Position numbers and translations under genes: made by a program. The notes below the pieces were generated by a model, which did no database searches, was not told the DNA's origin, and was given only the letters and a program-made list of their open reading frames with translations. A stretch of 64,000 nt of DNA, from positions 310,001 to 374,000 of the forward strand of contig JAAOOA010000280.1 in assembly GCA_012861695.1 (NCBI GenBank), written 5' to 3'. This document shows positions 1 through 44,258 of this stretch, one piece after another; the stretch's first letter is position 1; the number at the start of each line of letters is the position of its first letter. This stretch comes from Trematomus loennbergii. Taxonomy: Eukaryota > Chordata > Actinopteri > Perciformes > Nototheniidae.

Positions 1-226
1 GTTCTTTTTTAACCAATCATCTCTCAGAGGGGCGTGGCCAGCAGCAGCTCATTAGCATTTAAAGCTACAGACCCAGAATCAGCACTTTGAAACAGGGCTG
101 AAACAGAGGGGATTATTGGATGCTGCAATGATCTGTTTGGTTTTTCAGCCAATCAGAGACAGGTTCTGTATATATCTGAGACCTGTAACATACTGATGAG
201 AAACAGTATAATAGGGGACCTTTAAA
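1..226. mobile_element. 3' part of a fish DNA-transposon/MITE copy
   Basis: The window opens inside an interspersed repeat that ends near 226 with ataggggacctttaaa. The complementary terminus, ttaaaggggacctatcatgc, starts the element at 63558. Both copies share the internal stretch around atgatctgtttggt (128 and about 63938) in the same orientation, so they are two partial copies of one family, about 480 bp when complete. The inverted ends suggest a non-autonomous DNA transposon. The superfamily is not assigned. Confidence 0.6.
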
Positions 227-2570
<2,344 letters not shown>

Positions 2571-2571
2571 A

Positions 2572-3812
2572 CAGCTGTGTGCGTCACTCTTTAGTGTCCC
2601 TGGTCTCCCAGCTGTGTGTCACTCTTTAGTGTCCCCTGGTCTCCCAGCTGTGTGCGTCACTCTTTAGTGTCCCCTGGTCTCCCAGCTGTGTGCGTCACTC
2701 TTTAGTGTCCCCTGGTCTCCCAGCTGTGTGCGTCACTCTTTAGTGTCCCCTGGTCTCCCAGCTGTGTGCGTCACTCTTTAGTGTCCCCTGGTCTCCCAGC
2801 TGTGTGCGTCACTCTTTAGTGTCCCCTGGTCTCCCAGCTGTGTGCGTCACTCTTTAGTGTCCCCTGGTCTCCCAGCTGTGTGCGTCACTCTTTAGTGTCC
2901 CCTGGTCTCCCAGCTGTGTGCGTCACTCTTTAGTGTCCCCTGGTCTCCCAGCTGTGTGCGTCACTCTTTAGTGTCCCCTGGTCTCCCAGCTGTGTGCGTC
3001 ACTCTTTAGTGTCCCCTGGTCTCCCAGCTGTGTGCGTCACTCTTTAGTGTCCCCTGGTCTCCCAGCTGTGTGCGTCACTCTTTAGTGTCCCCTGGTCTCC
3101 CAGCTGTGTGCGTCACTCTTTAGTGTCCCCTGGTCTCCCAGCTGTGTGCGTCACTCTTTAGTGTCCCCTGGTCTCCCAGCTGTGTGCGTCACTCTTTAGT
3201 GTCCCCTGGTCTCCCAGCTGTGTGCGTCACTCTTTAGTGTCCCCTGGTCTCCCAGCTGTGTGCGTCACTCTTTAGTGTCCCCTGGTCTCCCAGCTGTGTG
3301 CGTCACTCTTTAGTGTCCCCTGGTCTCCCAGCTGTGTGCGTCACTCTTTAGTGTCCCCTGGTCTCCCAGCTGTGTGCGTCACTCTTTAGTGTCCCCTGGT
3401 CTCCCAGCTGTGTGCGTCACTCTTTAGTGTCCCCTGGTCTCCCAGCTGTGTGCGTCACTCTTTAGTGTCCCCTGGTCTCCCAGCTGTGTGCGTCACTCTT
3501 TAGTGTCCCCTGGTCTCCCAGCTGTGTGCGTCACTCTTTAGTGTCCCCTGGTCTCCCAGCTGTGTGCGTCACTCTTTAGTGTCCCCTGGTCTCCCAGCTG
3601 TGTGCGTCACTCTTTAGTGTCCCCTGGTCTCCCAGCTGTGTGCGTCACTCTTTAGTGTCCCCTGGTCTCCCAGCTGTGTGCGTCACTCTTTAGTGTCCCC
3701 TGGTCTCCCAGCTGTGTGCGTCACTCTTTAGTGTCCCCTGGTCTCCCAGCTGTGTGCGTCACTCTTTAGTCCCCTGGTCTCCAGCTGTGTGCGTCACTCT
3801 TTAGTGTCCCCT
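2572..3812. repeat. 38-bp minisatellite array, about 32 copies
   Basis: Tandem array of a 38-bp unit beginning cagctgtgtgcgtcactctt and ending cctggtctcc. Copies are almost identical; the first lacks one C and the last ones have small deletions, as expected where homogenisation fails at array edges. The same unit forms a second, much more diverged array at 53293-53997. Both are followed by related sequence (gcatcctttctgaagctgcag). Confidence 0.97.
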
Positions 3813-4139
3813 GGTATCTCTGCATCCTTTCTGAAGCTGCAGCGTGTCTCTCCTGATGGAAGAGTCTGCACCAGTCGGCCACAGTTAGTTCTCACGACGC
3901 CTCTCAGCTGTCTCTCGTCTGTTGTGGGTCTTTGAGCCGGTCAGGTTTCTGCGGCTGATCCTCGTTTCGCTGACGCTGATGAACCTCGTGAGCGGATCAT
4001 CTTCGTAAACAGCTTTAACCTGCAGGCGCTGCAACATGAGCGCAAAAACTAATCTGAGAGTGACCCCCAGCCAGGGTCATGATGGTGAAACACAAAAGAA
4101 ACAGTTAAAAACCATGATGCAAAAAAATATATAAAACAA

Positions 4140-4310
4140 GACGTAATAGAGTGGTGCAGGAATGAGTCCTGAAACCTGGAATTGAGTCAGCATTTGATCA
4201 CTTCCTGTCCCCTGGTGTGGCGGTCAATGGGTTTCTGAATGTGTTTTTGGTTGTTGTCCTGAAATAAGGTCTGAGGTTAACACGGCCTGAACAGATAACA
4301 GAAGAAAATA
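4140..4310. repeat. Dispersed repeat fragment (GTGGTGCAGGAATGA family)
   Basis: Starts near agtggtgcaggaatgagtcc and continues through cacttcctgtcccctggt and gtgtttttggttgttgt to ggtctgaggttaacac. The same strings recur at about 23058-23490, and related pieces occur at 7370-7510, 9510-9753, 24322-24596 and 34560-34830. Confidence 0.6.
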
Positions 4311-4761
4311 TTATTCATGTTATACAAATGATTTATGGTTAAAGGTCTCTGTCTGACACCAGAGCCCAGTCTGGTCTGATTGGTTAGCTGAACAGCTCTG
4401 ATGTTATTGGTCGACCACTTAGAGATGTCCCGCCCCTTAGCCTATCATGTGCAATGTGTTCGAGCGCTAGCCAATAGGAGAGCTAATGTTACAGAGTGAT
4501 GTCACTGTGTTCCAGAAGGAAACAAATGAGGAATACATTTAGGATGAGCAGGAAACAAAGGTTCATTGATCATAATAGGCCAAGGCAACTTTTGGTTTTT
4601 TAAGATAACCTATTATTGTTTAATCTTTCACCTGAGGTATTTATTTCAGATTATGACAGATAATTAAATTGAGATCAGGTATAACAACAGGTATAAATGT
4701 CATAGAGCTAAACTTCATTATTGTTATCGCCTTTGGGGTTCCACAATGAAAGTGAATGCAT

Positions 4762-4880
4762 TTGAAAGATAAGATAAGATAATACTTTATTGATCCCAAT
4801 GTTAAAACAAGGCATTGCACGTAATTAGAAAAATAAAGAGAGTAGAAAATAAATAAATATAAACATCTCAAAAGAGAAAA
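4762..4880. repeat. Retroelement-tail repeat (gataagat...tttattgatccca)
   Basis: The string gataagataagataatactttattgatccca followed by gcattgcacgtaattagaaa is a common fish interspersed repeat end. Copies occur at 7002-7060, 22137-22190, 34230-34310 (opposite strand), 47870-47960 and 48200-48300. I recognise it as a probable non-LTR retroelement tail, but not its family. Confidence 0.5.
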
Positions 4881-5181
4881 TAAAACATTATTTAAAAGTT
4901 TAATATACAAGTTGCAACTAAATTTGAAAGTAGGATATTATTGACATTAACTGGCAAGGAATGGCATAATAAATTCAATATAAATGTTAAATGCACATGT
5001 GAAATGAAGTCCAGCAATCACCTCGATCCAAAAAAGAAGACCAAGTATAAAAATGATTAAACTGTCCATCTGGAAAAAGCAGTAAAATATCTAAATGCCT
5101 GTTTTCTGTAAATGTTCTCTCTTTTCTTAATGTTTTCTCTCACCATGTTGGACTGATGTGTGTGTGTTAGATTTGGGAGGG

Positions 5182-5242
5182 TAATCTGTGTGTCCCCATG
5201 TGTCCTTAACATCCTCCTGTAATCCTGTTAGTTCCATAATCC
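5182..5242 (+). promoter_or_regulatory. cngb1: Candidate cngb1 promoter with paired TAATCC sites
   Basis: TAATCC occurs at 5220-5225 and 5237-5242, 11 bases apart, with a related TAATCT at 5182-5187. TAATCC is the core recognised by the CRX/OTX homeodomain proteins that drive photoreceptor genes. The sites lie just upstream of a candidate noncoding exon ending in a good splice donor at 5321/5322. That this is the cngb1 promoter is inference from position and motif. Confidence 0.35.
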
Positions 5243-5244
5243 TC

Positions 5245-5321
5245 CCACATCGCTCAGATCCCTGCAGGACTTCACGGTTCTTCTTCTGTGGGACGCTGCC
5301 GGACCCTCGCTAACTTCTCAG
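5245..5321 (+). other. cngb1: Candidate noncoding first exon of cngb1
   Basis: A GC-richer segment ending ctaacttctcag|gtaggaca gives a plausible exon/intron boundary at 5321. No coding exon of another gene fits here, and the first coding exon of cngb1 at 9794 begins one base before its ATG, directly after a splice acceptor, so an upstream noncoding exon is required. The exon start is not visible; the value given is only just 3' of the TAATCC pair. Confidence 0.35.
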
Positions 5322-5807
5322 GTAGGACAACCAGCACATAGACCCCACAAAACACCCCAACATAGACCCCACAAAACACCCCACTAAACACCCCACCGAC
5401 CTCCACAAAACACCTCAACATAATACCTCAACAGGGGGGAAATACTGCAGACCATGGCGGTTTAGTCGCTGTGAGTCACTTAGTTTAGATTATCTGAGTG
5501 TGCAGTTTGTTTAGCCAGTAAACAACATTTGCTAACGAGCTAGCTAACATGCTAACAGACTAATACAGACTAAAACAGACTTGATTTTCAGTGCTCGTTA
5601 CGTTTACTTCTTTACATGCATTTTTTCAATAAATTATACTCCTGATAGTTTTTTTTCTGAAGAATACTTTTTGTATTTGCAATAAAATGTAAGAACTTCT
5701 GCTTTCTTACACTGGGATACATACTTCTCACTATTTTTACCAAAGTATTTAGCTGTAAATAATATCATAGTCAGCCGAGCTCACACGCAATTGTCTAGCA
5801 GAGTCTG

Positions 5808-5863
<56 letters not shown>

Positions 5864-7838
5864 TGTTTTCAGCACATGTTTCTTGTTCTTTGAAGAAAAC
5901 GTATTTTGTTTAAATGTAATACATTAATAATTGCATCTAATGAAGTTCCTTACTTTTTACAAAATACTTATTTTTACTAGTCATTTTAAAGTTACATTTA
6001 TTTTTGCTTACCCACCATTTTATTTACTCACTGCTATTTATTTTCTAGGACGTTACCTGGCTGTGAAGTTAATTAAACTAGCCAACTTGTCTAATTTGAG
6101 TAAGTGGATGATAATTAACCATCAAACTAGTTAACCAACTGTTTACCTGGCCAGTTGCATGAAGCATCTTTATTTAGGACTTCCATTTAAAAAGTACTTA
6201 CGGTTCCCTTTGTAACATGAGTTGTAATTCCTGTACTGAGTATATTGTCTTAAGTGTGTATGTTTTCATAATGATATTAGCAATACTTTAAAATCAATGC
6301 ACAATTATCCTTGATAAGAAATTCAAGCATTGATAAAAAGCTACTGAACCTCAACAAAATGTATGGCTAAGTTGTGGCAACAAATTGTAAAACCCCTGAG
6401 GCAAATGTGTAATATGTGATATTGGTCAATATAAATAAATCTGACTAAATTTGATTTGATTCAAAAATTGGCTGATCGACTGATCTCACTACCTGATGTA
6501 GAAACTAGCTATTTTGGATAAAGAACAGAATGTTAATGGTCGATTTAGTAACAAGCTAGATATCTAAATATCTATTAAACTAGCTAACTAATAGCAACTA
6601 GCGTAATATCTAACAAGCTACTTGTAAAGCTAATTAACCGACTTACTGGTTGACTGAGCATCTGGCTGAAAATCAAAAATCAAACAAAAATAATAACTAA
6701 CTGACTTACTTGTTGACAAACGAGTTATTTGGCTAAAGAGCTAACTGGAAAGCTAACTAACTGACTCACTGGTGGTTTTAGCAACTAGCTAAAATACTAA
6801 AGAGCTAACTGGAAGGTGAAAGTGACACCTGTATACCCTTTTTCTCACCTACTGAATCAGTTTGATATGTTTTGTTATAAAACAAAACAATTCCCTTTAT
6901 CAGGAGATTTTGTTGGGGGGGGGGGAATTGGGTTTTTCCCAAGCTGCTGAGAGGCTCCTAAAACAGACAGTGTTGTACGATCTACAGATTGAATATAAAA
7001 TAAGATAAAAGATAAGATAAGATCAAATGTACTTTAATCTCAATTTGGGAATTGCTTTTGTTGCATAATATCTGAGATTGGGCTCCATAAAGACTTGATT
7101 TGATTCAAGATTTTGCCAAATGTAAACCTGGCTGATAACAATCAAAACTGCAAAACTGGTGGGCATAAAACCTAGCTAAATGGCTAAAGAGCTAACTGGA
7201 GTGCAAGTGACTGGACTCCAGTTGAAATGTTTGTCAGCACAGTGACACAGCTCTGCTGCCGACCTCCTGAGGCGGATTAGGGTCACGGTCAGTCAGCGCT
7301 AATCAAGCTGAGGCTGAGCCAGAACTGATGTAAACGCCGCTAAGCACCGAGCGAGTCGAGTCAATAGAGAGAGCGCTAATAGAGTGGTGCAGGGATGACG
7401 TATTTACCCTGAAGGAAGCTGCTGGTTCCCTCGACAAAAAAGCAATGGGATTTCTCCATAGGATTTTGGAAAATAGCTCGAAATAAGGTCTGTGGAAAAC
7501 GAACCTGTTCGATGAATGCACGTTTTGTTCAGCCAGATAATCTCCACATGTCTACCCTACTTTTATAATGTTCAAATCATAAATCTAATGGCCAGAAGCA
7601 AAATGCTAACGTTATGCTATAAAGCAGCGGTTCCCAACCTTTTTCAACTCAGGGTCCACTTAAGAATCAAAAATGTTTTTGCGACCCACATTCAACCATA
7701 AACAATACGGAGGCTAAATAAAGTTCTGATTGGTCGATTCAGAACATGTGACACGTTGTTAATCCAGTAGAACAGACCGCTGTCAAGGACTGTAATGGCC
7801 GTTGCTAAGGAGGATCAAGAAAGAGAAAGGAAAGGAGG
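5322..7838. other. Probable first intron of cngb1, 5' half
   Basis: Noncoding, AT-rich sequence with an (AC)n run at 5809-5860 and a degenerate low-complexity stretch at about 6040-6830 built from ctagctaact-like words. A retroelement tail lies at 7002-7060 and a dispersed-repeat fragment at 7370-7510. No exon recognised. Confidence 0.5.
5809..5860. repeat. (AC)n microsatellite
   Basis: About 52 bp of uninterrupted AC dinucleotide. Confidence 0.97.
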
Positions 7839-8616
7839 TGTCACGGCTGGAGGGCAAGGTACACAGGACCCAAATGCAGAATATCCAAATCCAAAATACT
7901 TTTATTGCGGAACTAGCAACAAAGTAAAATAAGGCAAGGCAAAAACACAAAAATCCCTCTGCACAAAAACCTTCCAACAACATCAATAATCTCACAAAGA
8001 CAGACAGAAAAACCAGAACTTAAATGCACACAAGACTGATCACACAAACAAGACACAGGTAAGGAGGGAGGAGAAACAGGGGCACAAGGTGAACACAATC
8101 AGGTAATCAGGTAGGAGGGAACACAGAGACAGGAAGCAACAGGCAAGACGGGGGGTGGACACTTTGGGTGTTTCTCAATCGCGAGTAAAGCTGCTCCAGA
8201 GCCACTATTTCAAGCATACTACGTCATCGAGTGCCGCCGAAGTACTGTTCCAATCTCCAGCATACTTGGAAATCTACCGAGCCCGGCGTACTCCGTTTGG
8301 AGAAATATCGAGTGTGCACATGAGTAGACTCCGCGGTCTTAAAATCCCCACAATGCTTTGCGCACGGACCAATTTCCCCAAATCTGTGACTGAAAAGAGC
8401 GGGGCCTCTCATATGACGCACACCTGCACACTTGCTAGCCTGTTCCACTCTTTGTTTTCCAAATGCCAGGAAGTATTCTTGCCTCGCTTCTGAAGCAAGA
8501 TGCTCGACAGACATGTGCTACCAAGCAAGCGTACTCGCGATTGAGAAACACCCAGAGACAGGAAACCAAAGACAGAACTAGACATGACTAAAACACAACA
8601 CAGACAGATCGTGACA
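7839..8616 (-). mobile_element. Solo LTR with a nested MITE
   Basis: Element starts TGTCACGG and ends CGTGACA, i.e. TG...CA ends, and is flanked by the 5-bp direct repeat GGAGG (7834-7838 and 8617-8621). These are hallmarks of an LTR retroelement LTR left after recombination. Read on the minus strand it contains an AATAAA near its middle (ccgcaataaaagtattttgg), placing the LTR on that strand. Without the insertion at 8162-8557 it is about 380 bp. No internal retroviral coding region is present. Class (Gypsy-like or endogenous retrovirus-like) cannot be decided. Confidence 0.65.
8162..8557. mobile_element. MITE nested in the solo LTR
   Basis: Inverted ends gggtgtttctcaatcgcgag (from 8166) and ctcgcgattgagaaacaccc (to 8553) are perfect complements. 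Extending outward, CTTTGGG pairs with CCCAGAG at one mismatch, and ACA flanks both sides as a possible 3-bp target duplication. The two ORFs inside it (8155-8514) lie on opposite strands, resemble no known protein, and are rejected as genes. Confidence 0.75.
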
Positions 8617-8799
8617 GGAGGTTCAAATAAAAAAAAATCATTCCATTAGGAACTTTTCCAAGAACTCTTGATTTTTTTTAAAAGATACCAAAGTTCTACA
8701 TTCATGCTTTTCTTCCATGTGGACAATGTTCTGACATTGTGTTGTTGGACTGGTGTAGTCGTAATTAACATTAACACTTGTTTTTGGACATTTTCATTA

Positions 8800-9183
8800 A
8801 AGGTAGGGTAGGTAATTTTGGAGAAACCAGCTCGAGTGCGCTAGGATTTGAAAATACACAGCCGGAAAAAATCTGCCACTTCCTCACAGAGCCCCTCCTC
8901 CAACACACACGAACGCGCACATGACCAATGAGGGCACGAGATAAGTTTGTGCACAGATGGAAGGCTGACAGGCAGGTAGGCCATCCAGTTACTTTAGCCG
9001 GGCCGGCTCAAATGATTGGTCGTGCTTTTTACAGTACTACAGCTTCCACAGATGATATTTATTTATGGATTTTTTGTCAAAGCACTTCAGATATTCATTG
9101 CTATCTGGATGTTAAGAGCATTCCATGGAATATAACAAAAAGTGTATCTCAAGCCGGTTTCTCAAACTTACCTACCCCACCTT
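8800..9183. mobile_element. MITE with TA target duplication
   Basis: Left end aaggtagggtaggtaatttt and right end aacttacctaccccacctt are inverted complements with few mismatches over about 28 bp. TA flanks both ends (8798-8799 and 9184-9185). This is the structure of a non-autonomous Tc1/mariner-like or other TA-targeting element. An ORF at 8928-9191 within it has no recognisable homology. Confidence 0.7.
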
Positions 9184-9509
9184 TACTGTAAATGAATATA
9201 AAAGGGGCAAAATGATCTCAAACAAAAAATGCAGGTATGCAATAGCAGATGTTTACATTTGAGTTTTTTGTGAGAACTGTCATGATTTTTTTTTTGTATC
9301 TCCAGTGGAGAGATTATGATGTCAATTCTTATACATAAATAAGTATTTGTAAATGCATTAGAGGCAAGTGGGTAAAATCAAGTAGTAGTAGTAGTAGTAT
9401 TTTTTTATTTATTTTATTTATTTTTGGGGTATAAATAGTTTTTATACTGTTTTAATAAGAGCAACAATTACATTAGTAAGAGAATGCAAATACAGATTAG
9501 ACCAGGTTG

Positions 9510-9753
9510 TATGGTGCAGGTATGAGTTTTTAAACCCTTTTTTAAACCCTATTCCTTTATGGCCTAACGTTAGCTTTTTACTTCAGAAATCATAAATGGA
9601 GATTATCCTGCTGAACTAAAAGTATCATAAACATTTGTTTGACACAAAGATAATATTCTGCAATAATCCAAAATCACACAGAGGAATCCCATTGGACCAG
9701 GGAGATGCTGCCTTCAGGGACCAACACAAAAATACGACATCCCTGCACTCTTA
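9510..9753. mobile_element. Copy of the GTGGTGCAGGAATGA MITE family
   Basis: Begins atggtgcaggtatgag and ends gacatccctgcact, the inverted ends of the family. It shares with the copy at 24322-24596 the internal strings ttagctttttacttcagaaa, ggagattatcctgct and ccagggagatgctgcc. It ends about 40 bp before the splice acceptor of the first coding cngb1 exon. Confidence 0.65.
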
Positions 9754-9794
9754 ATCATTTATTTGATCTTAATCTGTGTGTCTGTTCTCGCAGG

Positions 9795-39448
<29,654 letters not shown>

Positions 39449-40505
39449 GGCAAAGACTCTGCTTCCCACAATGCATTTCAGCAACCTTCAGGGAAGAGAC
39501 GTGGCATGCAGACAAGCGAGAGGAATACTACAAACCCCAGTGCATTATGGTCTCTGTGTGCAAACTGCTCTCTGCTTTCTTCCTTTTTTGGCACCTTTTG
39601 AAGTAAAACTGATGAATTGATGGAAAATCATCTAAAGGGTGTTTTACTTTTTCTTAACTTACTGAATTTGTGGGCGCTTCTCATCGGCTCATTTGATAAA
39701 AGATGAATTAAGGAAGGATTACTTGTGAAATGAACGTCAGTTTTTCAATTGATGCATTCATTTTCTGCATTTAATGATTTAGTGATAAACTGAACATCAA
39801 ATGTTAATATCAAAGACTGCTTGTTATTTGTTGGGGTAAATGAACCACCGTCATCTCTTACATTTATGATTTTCTTTTGTAAATCAACCACTTTGATCTC
39901 AGTGAATATCCAGGTGCGTTCTCGTACAAATCAGACTTCATCTTGATCATTTGCTACCTTGCTTACAGAGCACATTTTAGATATTCTTCTCATATATTTC
40001 TGGGTTTCTCTACATAAATCTACCTCTAAGATCTCAGAGTATAGACTTGTATATGTTTCTCATTCATTTACCACGTTCAAATCAGGGAATACTTGTAAAT
40101 GTACCACTACAACCTCAGAGAATATAGAAGGTTTTTTTCTCATACATTTTTGAGTTATTTTTCCGACTTTAATCTGTAAGAATATTCAAGTGTTCGTCTC
40201 GTAAATGTACTTCTTTTATGTCAAGGAATTGTCCCGTTGTTTCTTGTAAAATGTTTACTTTAACCGTGTTACTGCCCCTCCCCCAATCCGTGAATCGGCA
40301 TTTTATATTTCACGTAAATTGGCCCGAATTTTGCGTTTCAAGAGGTCACATCTTCTTCCAGGGTCAATGCTTATTAACAACTTTTCTAACTCATCTTGCT
40401 CATGTTACATGGACAGCAATGAATGAAAACAATCTATTACAGCTGCATGTAAGCAAAACGTTGATATGCAGTTTGTGAAATAATAAAATGTTTTTTACCA
40501 AACTT
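39449..40505 (+). other. cngb1: cngb1 3' untranslated region
   Basis: Noncoding sequence after the TGA with no AATAAA until 40480-40485 (gaaataataaaatg), followed by a T-rich stretch (ttttttacc). It contains degenerate repeats of atctcagagaatat...ctcatacattt with a period of roughly 75-90 bp at about 39890-40210. Extent inferred from the poly(A) signal. Confidence 0.5.
40480..40485 (+). terminator. cngb1: Polyadenylation signal of full-length cngb1
   Basis: First AATAAA after the stop codon, with T-rich sequence downstream. Confidence 0.5.
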
Positions 40506-41098
40506 TAATTTTCGTCCCTCATGTTTCTGTTTAATATGACGTGAACTCGGCAAGTCGCGTACCAACATTTTCATCGACCTTTAGAGTTGTTCAGACTTTA
40601 GCTTACGAGTCAAAAACACATTTTCCTATTATTTTGGCACCACTTGAACGCAGCATTAACATCAAAGCATGAATGTAATGCTGAACCAGCAGTAGGTTTG
40701 TTTACCTAAAAACAAATGAAAGAGAACACTTCAGTTCCATAGGAACGTCATTTTGTAAGAAACAGGGTTTGATCAACATGTTTATGAAACTCCATTTCCC
40801 AGAATCCCTTCTGTTCTCAGCACTGTGGCCTTCTTTGAGGTGATTATATTCAAGCAGAAGCTTCATGTTTGAAAGTGGTGATGAGGATGTAGACGTATAC
40901 TTTTTTGATTTTATTGCACATAATTACATCTGCATCATCTGTAAATGTTCGAATAATAAATAAATAATAATAATATATAACATAAGTGCTCTGTAGTGCG
41001 GATAAGATCGATTTCTTCTGTTTCCTGTTTCCACTGCTCAATAACTAACGGACTGATCTCTGATGGCTCTTAATGATTTCATTCTGCTGTATCCAGGT

Positions 41099-41186
<88 letters not shown>

Positions 41187-42268
41187 ATCAATTCAGATTC
41201 ACCTTCAGCAGGGATTATTTCACAGTCAGTGTAGAAGGGTAAGTTTGTGTGTTTTTGTTGATTTTTTATTATAGAACTTATTTTTATTTAAAATGGTTCA
41301 TGAAACACGGTTGTTGTGCTTTTTTTAAAATTATTAATATTATTAGTAAATATTTATAAATGTCCGAAGTGGCTTTTCTTGTGGCATACAAAAAAATATG
41401 TATGTTCTGTACAACACAAGACAATGAAAAGCAGCAAATGATTGCATTGAAGATTCTTAAAACCCAAATACTTTGAGAATGAATATCTGCTTCTGATGAC
41501 GCTCCAGACCAAACTCTCCCTTCAGATTCAGAGACTTTCAGAAGGAGGTTAAGATGCAGCAGATGGAGTTAACGTCTCTAATTAAGCTAACGAGGTTATT
41601 AGTATCAGCCCGGCAGCTTGTGACTGATTATCCTTCACAGGAGCCTCCTGCCTGCTGATGAACTAAAAAGTGAAATAAAATCGCAACTGTTTTTGGTTCT
41701 TTAACTGCCTAATGATTACTTTTACTTTTCATATTTTAAGTGCATTTAGCTGATAATGATTACTTTTTTTCCAGTCACCATAGTGGATACCAAAAGCTTT
41801 TACTTTTATGTAATTTATTGCTGACCCTAAAACTAATTTGCGCTTTGTGTTTGTAAGCCCCGCTAAAAAAAATCAGGGCATTTATTAATCAAATGTTCAA
41901 TTGTTAATAAACTCAAAATAATACCACGAGATGTCTATATGAATAATAACAGGAGTGGATAAGAAACAAGACTTCGTTCACATTATTTTCTAAAGATCTT
42001 CTGTAAATTCAGTTAAAACCTACACTTATTCTTTGGAAAGTTGACTTGTTACAGATTGGAAAAACAGTAAGTGTATAAAAAACAAAAAAACGGAATGTCT
42101 ATGACAGCAAAACATTAAAATATGAATAGAATATCTCTCACCTTAGCCATAGAGACGTGCCTCTAGATGTCATGTTTGTTTTGTTTACATATGTATGTTT
42201 GTATGTCTTTGGGTTCATCCAAAATGAATTATTATTTGTATGAACCTGCAGGTATGTTGCAGTGCCTG
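40506..42268. other. Intergenic, no gene recognised
   Basis: AT-rich; contains the (GT)n run at 41101-41184. No coding exon recognised. Confidence 0.5.
41101..41184. repeat. (GT)n microsatellite
   Basis: About 84 bp of uninterrupted GT dinucleotide. Confidence 0.97.
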
Positions 42269-42284
42269 CCGCTAGGGGGCGCTG
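42269..42284 (+). promoter_or_regulatory. Consensus CTCF motif, forward
   Basis: ccgctagggggcgctg matches the CTCF core CC(A/G)(C/G)(C/T)AG(A/G)(G/T)GGC(A/G)(C/G)(C/T). It lies 1.8 kb beyond the cngb1 poly(A) signal, before the candidate promoter at 44 kb, a natural insulator position. Motif only; occupancy unknown. Confidence 0.5.
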
Positions 42285-43900
42285 TCTCTCTGAGCTGCAG
42301 GTCTGCAGATACAGGGCCTCACGTGTTTAGAAATGCAGGAAAAGCTTCAGGAAACTCTCATTGTGGAGTCTGAGCCGAAGAGGAAGACAACATGAGAAAA
42401 GAAAATAAGAAAAGGAGGGAAAATAAAAACAATGTATAGCTTCCTCATCACCGCAGAATAGAAACAGAAGAAGAAAGACACGAGGTGCTGGTAACAAAGG
42501 AAAACATTTTACAATCTTCTGCTAATGAAACCAACACACAACTTTAAATGATGCTACACTGATTAACAGGCATACATTAATATATTAATAATACTATAAT
42601 TCAACAGCACTAACCTGCACTGGCGGATGGATACGCTGTTAATCCTCATAAAAATAGATCAGCAGATAACTGCCTCGTTAACAACAAACTGCTTACACTT
42701 TTATTAAACATTAAACAAACAAGATATTATGTGTATTGTAAAAGAACAACATGTACACATTATGGAAATATTGATAATGTTAGAAAAATATGTAGAACAA
42801 GATGTACCCAATTCATTCTTAAATATGAGAAGGTTATTATAGTTAATACAATCAAGCTGTATACATAATATGGTTTATTAATTCTGACAACATTTGTGCA
42901 AAATAGAGCTTTACACAGATGATTGTAAGTTGATGAATAAGCTGTAAACATTTTCATAACAATCACACAGTGTGGGAAAATATTTTCCTAGGCCCAGTGT
43001 ATCAGTTTGTACTGACCTCACTGAGCACAGGCACCTGTAGCCTGGCTGCTGTGCTCTCAGTGTGTTGTCTCCCTGTTCCTGCCTGCGCCGTCAGCTGATA
43101 GAGGGGTTATGGTTTTATCTTGTTATGCACAAAGTTGATTATTCTCTCAGAACCAGCTAAACACATGGGTCTGGGGTAGAGATCATCAGCATTGGTTGTG
43201 GCATCTCAACCGTGTGGTCAGATCGTGGCTCAGAACATGTCGGGTGAATTCTCCGGCCGAAGCTCCAAATAAACCGTCAGTGTTTGCCATCAAAGCTCCT
43301 GCTCTCCTCGTGTCTCTCCGAGTCCTGTTTCCAATAGCTTCAGAAGTTTCCATCACACTACTGATATGTCGGAGTAATATTTGTACCAAAAAAAAGACAC
43401 TTATGCACATGACACATGACAATTATGAAATACTAGAATAATACATAGCGCAAAATAATATGTCCTTTAATACTATAGATAGTATAACAGCCTAATATTT
43501 CAAACATAAGTAGACTTTTTGATATCATAAATGAGACTTTGATATGATAAATGAGAATACAATTATTGCAAAAATAAGCTGTTCACATTTGAATAATAAT
43601 ATAATAATAATACATGGTATTTATATAGCGCTTTTCCTGGTGCTCAAAGCGCTTAATATTAATTGTATTATGGACATTGCAATAAAGCATCTTTTAATCT
43701 GAATTTAATAATGACAATATGACTATATGTTTCCAAAAAAGAACATGTATACATTATGATCATTGAGCATGATATAAGTGTAATAAAGGACACACACAGT
43801 TTACATCTAGTCAATATAGCTTCATATGTGTGTACAGAATGTGTAGTTTAATGACATACAGGTGTTTGCAGGAACACATATCACTGTCATGTGTTGGTCA
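42285..43900. other. Intergenic, no gene recognised
   Basis: AT-rich noncoding sequence. A retroelement 3' end (tttatatagcgcttttcctg followed by gtgctcaaagcgctt) lies at about 43600-43660. Confidence 0.5.
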
Positions 43901-43989
43901 CATGTTTCCCTTCCTTTGAATCCCGGAACATTTTGCTCATGTGGTCCGAGACCGCAGATCCAACCCGGTCTATAAATGTTCTGATCCTC

Positions 43990-44258
43990 CCCGCCCATGC
44001 GCAGATGAATCCCCAAACGTCCGACAGTCCGTGAAGGCAGCATCAGCTCAGACAGGCAGAAGTGACTCCGCGGTGGAGACTCAGAAACATCCGGAGAAAA
44101 CTCCAGAAACCGGCTGATAACGGGCAGGATTTAACTCTAAACTCACTCTGGAACATCTGAAGTCTTCCCCCGAGTGACACTGGAAGGATTTGGTGCCAGG
44201 AATAAGCGTGTAGAGGCGGGGGAAGAGGAGGGAGAGGAGTCGCTGCTTCGGACCGGAG
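43990..44258 (+). other. Candidate promoter and noncoding first exon of an unidentified gene
   Basis: Locally GC- and CpG-richer than the surroundings. CATGCGCA at 43996-44003 resembles half of an NRF1 site. The segment ends cttcggaccggag|gtgagg, a strong donor at 44258. No long open frame starts here, so it would be a 5' untranslated exon of a gene running right. The matching coding exons are not identified in the window. Confidence 0.35.

Noticed and set aside
2572..3812. CRISPR-like direct repeats
   Set aside because: The 38-bp units are contiguous with no unique spacers, in vertebrate DNA; it is a minisatellite.
8155..8514. Overlapping opposite-strand ORFs as small genes
   Set aside because: They lie entirely inside a MITE.
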